Positions 60,301-64,000 of a stretch of DNA of 64,000 nt are shown in pieces. Made by a program: the position numbers and the translations under genes. The notes beneath the pieces were generated by a model, which saw nothing but the letters and a program-made list of their open reading frames with translations, was not told where the DNA came from and ran no database searches. This stretch comes from Procambarus clarkii (taxonomy: Eukaryota > Arthropoda > Malacostraca > Decapoda > Cambaridae), in NCBI RefSeq assembly GCF_040958095.1, contig NC_091199.1, forward strand, positions 32,055,041-32,119,040. The letters run 5' to 3'. Position 1 is the first letter of the stretch, and each line of letters opens with the position of its first letter.

Positions 60301-61745
60301 TTAATACTAATATGACATGTTAAATTGTGCTGATATGTAAGTACAAATGTGACTTACCACGTCGATAGTCAATATTCAGCATGAAAATTCTGTACGTTTA
60401 ATTTTCTAAACAAAAAAAGTTAAGAACATAAGACTGAAGGTAAATGCAGAAGGCCTATTGGCCCATACCAGGTAGTTCCTCTTTATCATTCCTTTATTCC
60501 TACCTTATCTCATTCATATACATGTCCAACCTACTCTTGAAACAATCAAGGAATCTTACTTTTATTATGTTACGCGGCAATTTGTTCCACACAAATCAAC
60601 AACCCTGTTACCGAAGGCCTTAGTTAAGTGAGGGTGTTGGACTGGCTGAGGTGAGTGAATGGACCACGTCTTGACCGGAATCTTCGAACGTAATTAAGTT
60701 CATATAAGTACAAATGTGACTTATCCCGCTGCTAGTAAGTTAGTATTAAGTTAAACCTTGCGAGCCATGAGGATGAAGCTGATTTACGCGTGCGCAGGAG
60801 TCGAACTCTTCTCTCCGAGATAAAAAAAAAACCAGACAGACAGGTTGGCAGACAGGGAGATTAACGGACAGACACACATACATGTTGCATATATTCATGT
60901 AAATATATGCACGCTGTTGCACGGTCACCTGCATCAGTGGGCGAGAAGAGCTGAAATACCTGCCACGAGGCACGTAATACCCATCCCAGGAAGCTGATAT
61001 ATTAGTCAAGATATACTATTGATGCATTGGTCATGACATACTTTCCATGCAAATGCGATATAGCCCAAAAGGGCTTATATGCATCCTTTAAAGTGCTAAT
61101 ATATCCACCATAGGGCCGTTATACTCACCGTGGTGCCGATACACTCTCAGTGGAGCTTGGCATACCCGCCTTGGGACTGATATACTCACCCTGGGGGCTG
61201 ACATACTCGACGTAGGCGCAGCAGCGGCGGTAGGTCACACAACAGCCCTTCCAGCGGGCAGGGGGCATGATCCCACAGAGTGAGGCGCGGCAGAACTCCT
61301 CTCCCCAGCTGTCCACAGCTCTGAGTACAAAGAAATTTGCGTGAGAGGGCATAGGAATGTATGATAAAACAGGAACAGGCATGACAAGGCATGGGAGGGC
61401 GTAGGAAGAACACGAGATGGTGTGAGAGAACATGAGAAAGCATGGTAAGAAAATAGAAAGGGTGGAAAGAGGGTATGAGAGGGGTGAAAGAGGGTTAATG
61501 GCATATAGAAGGAGAGAGAGAGAAAGGTAGTCGAGTAATCGACCGGATGACGCAAAGATTATTTTAATGGGAAAATGTTTTTTTTTTTAAATTGCCAATT
61601 TAAATGTGGATATTTCTCTGACACTTTATCATCAATTTTTTTGAACATTATACCAAACATTGTCTCATGTCTGTTCTCCTTTCTTCTCCTCTCCTCTGTC
61701 CTCTCTGTCTGTCTCTCTCTCTCTCCTTCCCCCTTTCTCTAACAC

Positions 61746-61778
<33 letters not shown>

Positions 61779-61879
61779 GCGCGGATGGGATACGAGGTCA
61801 AGGAGCTGAGATACGAGGACAAGAAGGTGATATACGTGGAGAAGCAGCTGGAACATAAGGTCAAGGAACTGGGATACCA

Positions 61880-61953
<74 letters not shown>

Positions 61954-62401
61954 AGGGGCCTCGTAGCCTGGTGGATAGCGCGCAGGACTCTTAATTCTGT
62001 GGCGTGGGTTCGATTCCCGCACGAGGCAGAAACAAATGGGCAAAGTTTCTTTCACCCTAAGTGCCCCTGTTACCTAGCAGTAAATAGGTACCTGGGAGTT
62101 AGTCAGCTGTCACGGGCTGCTTCCTGGGGTGTGTGTGTGTGGTGTGGGTAAAAAAAAAAAAAAAAAAGGTAGTAAACAGTTGAGAGGCTGGGCCGAAAGA
62201 GCAAAGCTCAACCCCCGCAAAAACACAACTAGTAAACACACACACACACAGTTCCTTTACTCATTGAGTAGCGGCAAGACTCACCAGGCGAGCTCAGGCA
62301 CTCACCATTAACCCTCACGAGAGCTCAGACACTCACCTTGCTGGCTGTAGGACCTGGAGGGAGGTGGTGATGGTGAGGATGGTGCCTATGACGCTACGCA
62401 T
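57268..62401 (-). CDS. Predicted secreted protein with two six-cysteine modules and an RPQA-repeat linker (6 exons, 255 aa)
   Basis: Exons in transcript order: 62401-62337, 61320-61190, 60164-60050, 59759-59469, 58171-58044, 57305-57268; lengths 65+131+115+291+128+38 = 768 nt, exactly 256 codons with TAG. Every intron is GT-AG and every phase fits. Residues 1-21 are a likely signal peptide. C32-C56 and C210-C234 both follow C-x4-C-x10-CC-x5-CC-AY. Each module is followed, after a phase-1 intron, by PF-x-FE. Residues 67-200 are a cysteine-free Pro/Ser-rich linker with eleven RPQA/RPTA units. All twelve cysteines are in the modules, so a disulphide-rich extracellular protein is likely. I do not recognise the family; a cuticle, immune or signalling role is only possible. 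The model rests on phase logic, one weak donor (gtgtct) and one unusual donor (gtgcgt). Confidence 0.75.
57740..57990 (+). mobile_element. Full-length main-family SINE, intron 5 of the cysteine-module gene
   Basis: tRNA-like head ggagccggtcggccgagcgg to cctgggttcgatcccaggcg, body tacctagcagtaaaataggt, tail ggcctggtcgaggaccgggc and cgaaatcatctcaagataac. Confidence 0.85.
58044..58171 (-). CDS. Cysteine-module gene, exon 5: second six-cysteine module
   Basis: Acceptor accgacag, donor gtaagt; phase 2 in, phase 1 out, as in exon 2. Encodes IRKVDAMH, C210-KAKY-C215, ten residues, CC, DVYSQ, CC, AY. The cysteine spacing is identical to that of exon 2. Confidence 0.78.
58345..58430 (+). mobile_element. 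Second-family SINE copy
   Basis: cagtcgatagagctacagcc, ccacgttcgagacccg (B box), cccaggtgaaag. Its tail runs straight into the minisatellite that follows. Confidence 0.55.
58425..59445. repeat. About 21-bp minisatellite in intron 4 of the cysteine-module gene
   Basis: About 48 copies of ccccccacaggaggttaaaa, with ttaaa and tcaaa variants and length changes in the C-run. No unique spacers, so it is not a CRISPR array. Confidence 0.97.
59469..59759 (-). CDS. Cysteine-module gene, exon 4: proline-rich repeat linker
   Basis: Acceptor cctccag. Encodes SLPLQEASTSRIQADQPQPG, eleven RPQA/RPTA units, then RRPPPISYSLVKPRPPSG and RTYNDV. The next exon needs a phase-2 end, which only the donor GT|gtgcgt at 59468 provides; the frame itself stays open to a TAG at 59432. 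Confidence 0.68.
59560..59692 (-). repeat. 12-bp coding minisatellite (RPQA/RPTA)
   Basis: Eleven in-frame units of cgccccaagcc-type (plus strand ggcctggcttgg). The period is a multiple of three, so copy-number change keeps frame. Confidence 0.92.
60050..60164 (-). CDS. Cysteine-module gene, exon 3: PFSFEE tail and start of linker
   Basis: Acceptor atcttcag; a split Gly is followed by PFSFEEPLSNTQELF and a Pro/Ser-rich stretch. Phase 1 in, phase 2 out. The donor gtgtct is weak, but the phase and sequence character support it. Confidence 0.68.
60420..60615 (-). mobile_element. LINE-derived repeat, minus orientation, intron 2 of the cysteine-module gene
   Basis: aagaacataagactgaaggt, gcagaaggcctattggccca, ttacgcggcaatttgttcca are hallmarks of a dispersed decapod LINE end. 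Confidence 0.65.
61190..61320 (-). CDS. Cysteine-module gene, exon 2: first six-cysteine module
   Basis: Starts in phase 2 after tactcag and ends in phase 1 at gtgagt. Encodes C32-RASL-C37, ten residues, CC, VTYRR, CC, AY. 131 nt, one codon longer than the homologous exon 5. Confidence 0.78.
61747..61777. repeat. (CA)n microsatellite
   Basis: About 15 CA units. Confidence 0.95.
61780..61882 (+). repeat. 21-bp minisatellite (gggatacgaggtcaaggagct)
   Basis: About five imperfect units; the same family occurs at 62997-63137 and, inverted, at 63600-63690. Confidence 0.75.
61882..61951. repeat. (CA)n microsatellite
   Basis: About 34 CA units lying directly before a SINE. Confidence 0.97.
61953..62130 (+). 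mobile_element. Main-family SINE with a tRNA-Lys-like head, intron 1 of the cysteine-module gene
   Basis: ggggcctcgtagcctggtgg to gggttcgattcccgcacgag folds like a tRNA, with loop ctcttaa (CUU anticodon). The body tacctagcagtaaataggta follows; the 3' tail is replaced by a GT run, so it is a SINE and not a tRNA gene. Confidence 0.8.
62337..62401 (-). CDS. Cysteine-module gene, exon 1: signal peptide
   Basis: Start ATG at 62401-62399 in context acaccATG, then MRSVIGTILTITTSLQVLQP, a short N-terminus with one Arg followed by a hydrophobic run. Donor gtgagt, phase 2. An upstream atcatcacag could be the acceptor of a 5' UTR intron. Confidence 0.7.
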
Positions 62402-62409
62402 GGTGTCTG

Positions 62410-62870
62410 CTGTGATGATAGTGAGAGAAGTGGTTAGTGAAGGTGACCTAAGGGGAGTACATGTATATACATACACACAGTTCCTCTAGTATATACATAC
62501 ATGTATGTACTAGAGGAAGTTCACGTTTATGTAAAACTAAATTTTGTTTATAAAATTATATGTTTTCCATTTACGTAAAATAATTAAACTCATAACGACT
62601 ATTAAAACTATATAATTATCTAAAAAAAATCTCCGTGCAATGATTAGTGTTGTGGTTTACTCACTATTACGTCGTATGGATTAATCAGTGTGGATTAATA
62701 TAACTTTCTGGAGTACTGGCGTATACCCACCGGCTTATGGTTAAATCCACATTGTTTCTCTTAAATCCACACAGGGGAGAGAGATTATCCTTATTATCCA
62801 ACAAGAGGTTATTGACTCCAGACCCCAACACTGAGTGAGTGACTCCAGAGTGGTTTAGAGACGTTCAGGT
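62410..62870. other. Upstream region of the cysteine-module gene
   Basis: AT-rich and without a gene. catacacacagttcctctag and the following tagaggaa form a small inverted repeat at about 62472-62520. No TATA box can be assigned with confidence. Confidence 0.35.
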
Positions 62871-62875
62871 TACCT

Positions 62876-62948
62876 TACCTTGAGGTGCTTCCGGGGCTTA
62901 GCGTCCCCGCGGCCCGGTCGTCGACCAGGCCTCCTTGGCCTGGTTAAC
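62876..62948 (-). mobile_element. SINE tail fragment, minus orientation
   Basis: ccttgaggtgcttccggggc and gtccccgcggcccggtcgtc, the reversed main-family tail. Confidence 0.7.
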
Positions 62949-62996
62949 GTAATTATCAGAACAAAACTATTTGACCAGAACAGCCGTACTTACGAT

Positions 62997-63137
62997 ACAT
63001 GGAAGGGATACGAGGACCAGGTGCTGGGATACGAGGTCAAGGCGGTAGGATACGAGGACAAGGCGGTAGGATACGAGGTCAAGAAGGTGATATACGTGGA
63101 CAAGGCGGTGGGATACGAGAACAAGGACCTGGGATAA
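62997..63137 (+). repeat. 21-bp minisatellite
   Basis: About seven copies of gggatacgaggtcaaggcggt. Confidence 0.85.
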
Positions 63138-63418
63138 GGAACTAGGTCACAAGGACGGTGTGAAGAAACTATGCCCAATCTTCAGGGATTGAACACCAAC
63201 TCTTCATGAAGGGCGGCTGTCGCTGTACCCAACTGTCCAAATGAATGGAGTTTGGCGGAAACGAACGCACCTGATTTGGCAGAGATGCATACAAGAGAAG
63301 ATGGTCGAGAGGAAGAACACGCAGCCAGGTAACGTGCGGACGAGTGAGTTGCGGACGAGCGAGTGTATTGCGGACGAGTGAGGGAGCAGCAGTATACACA
63401 ACACACCGGATATCCACA

Positions 63419-63420
<2 letters not shown>

Positions 63421-63487
<67 letters not shown>
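63421..63487. repeat. (TG)n microsatellite
   Basis: About 33 TG units. Confidence 0.98.
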
Positions 63488-63489
<2 letters not shown>

Positions 63490-63599
63490 TTACTATTTGT
63501 GTCTGCAGAATCGAGCTATTATCTCTTGGACTCTCGATACAAGCCTAACGTGTATATGTATTTACTGTGTATATGTATATATGTATACACTGATCTTTT

Positions 63600-63690
63600 G
63601 TCCAGGTATCCAGTTCCTTCACACCGTTCTTGTGACCTAGTTCCTTGTCCTCGTATTCCAGGTCCTTGTCCTCGTATCCCAGGTCCTGTC
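63600..63690 (-). repeat. 21-bp minisatellite, inverted copy
   Basis: ccttgtcctcgtatcccagg-type units, the reverse of the 62997 array. Confidence 0.7.
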
Positions 63691-64000
63691 GGGGACTGGC
63701 TGCCTGTCCCCCCGAAAAATTATTATTACGTAACGTGTATTCATCAAGTATTTCCACGACCACTTACGAAACATTTAGATCCTTTTTTTCGCCCCAAGCA
63801 CTAAGAGGTTGAAGACATTTTGCTAAGAAAAAATGCATTGGCTATATATTGGGTTGCATTTCGCATCAGTTGTGTATGTACTCTTCAATATGGACTCGCC
63901 TAAATGTGCTTCTAGAGTCGTGCGATAGCTCCTGAGCCCAGTGTGTGTCACATCTGGCCGGATACACAAAAGTGTTCTAGCTGCGCTAATCTCTGGAGCA

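Noticed and set aside
61953-62025. Functional tRNA-Lys gene
   Set aside because: The tRNA-like part continues into the shared SINE body; the acceptor-stem ends do not pair cleanly.
61665-62055. Cys-Val repeat frames
   Set aside because: Translation of CA/GT microsatellites.

Overview
This is eukaryotic, repeat-dense genomic DNA with GT-AG introns and no prokaryotic gene organisation. The dispersed repeats (tRNA-headed SINEs ending in a GGCCGCGGGGAC-type tail, CR1/Jockey-like LINE 3' ends, abundant GT/CA microsatellites) and a myosin closest to insect Myo31DF point to an arthropod, most probably a decapod crustacean such as a crayfish or lobster. The species cannot be fixed from sequence alone.

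Layout. 1-9.0 kb: decayed LINE 3' ends, SINE copies, minisatellites and unexplained DNA. 9.1-32.4 kb, + strand: nineteen coding exons of a class I myosin (Myo1D/Myo31DF type) covering nearly the whole motor, the neck and the TH1 tail; only the first ~35-40 codons are not seen. Exon phases join throughout, apart from one extra C at 26648-26649. Intron 4 carries a Tigger/pogo DNA transposon (13691-19208) with TA target duplication and terminal inverted repeats. Inside it lies a large inverted-repeat element, and inside one arm of that lies a 5'-truncated LINE. 32.4-44.3 kb: 3' flank of the myosin (AT-rich, with hairpins), SINEs, GC-rich and LINE-derived pieces, and an arthropod transposon-derived ORF remnant. 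44.4-54.9 kb: three abutting satellite arrays: a 168-bp monomer array with higher-order structure, a ~31-bp palindromic array that flips orientation, and a ~32-bp palindromic array. 55.7-56.2 kb: a 30/31-bp minisatellite.

57.3-62.4 kb, - strand: a six-exon gene assembled here by splice-phase logic (65+131+115+291+128+38 nt = 256 codons). It predicts a 255-residue secreted protein with a signal peptide, two copies of a six-cysteine module (C-x4-C-x10-CC-x5-CC-AY, followed after a phase-1 intron by PF-x-FE), and between them a proline-rich linker containing eleven RPQA/RPTA units encoded by a 12-bp minisatellite. The two modules sit on homologous exons with identical intron phases, so the gene probably arose by duplication of an exon pair. 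I do not recognise the family. This is the best candidate for an undescribed system in the window.

The myosin gene and the cysteine-rich gene are on opposite strands, about 25 kb apart, and separated by satellites; nothing suggests they work together. Myo31DF/Myo1D proteins are actin motors at membranes and, in flies and vertebrates, determinants of left-right asymmetry.
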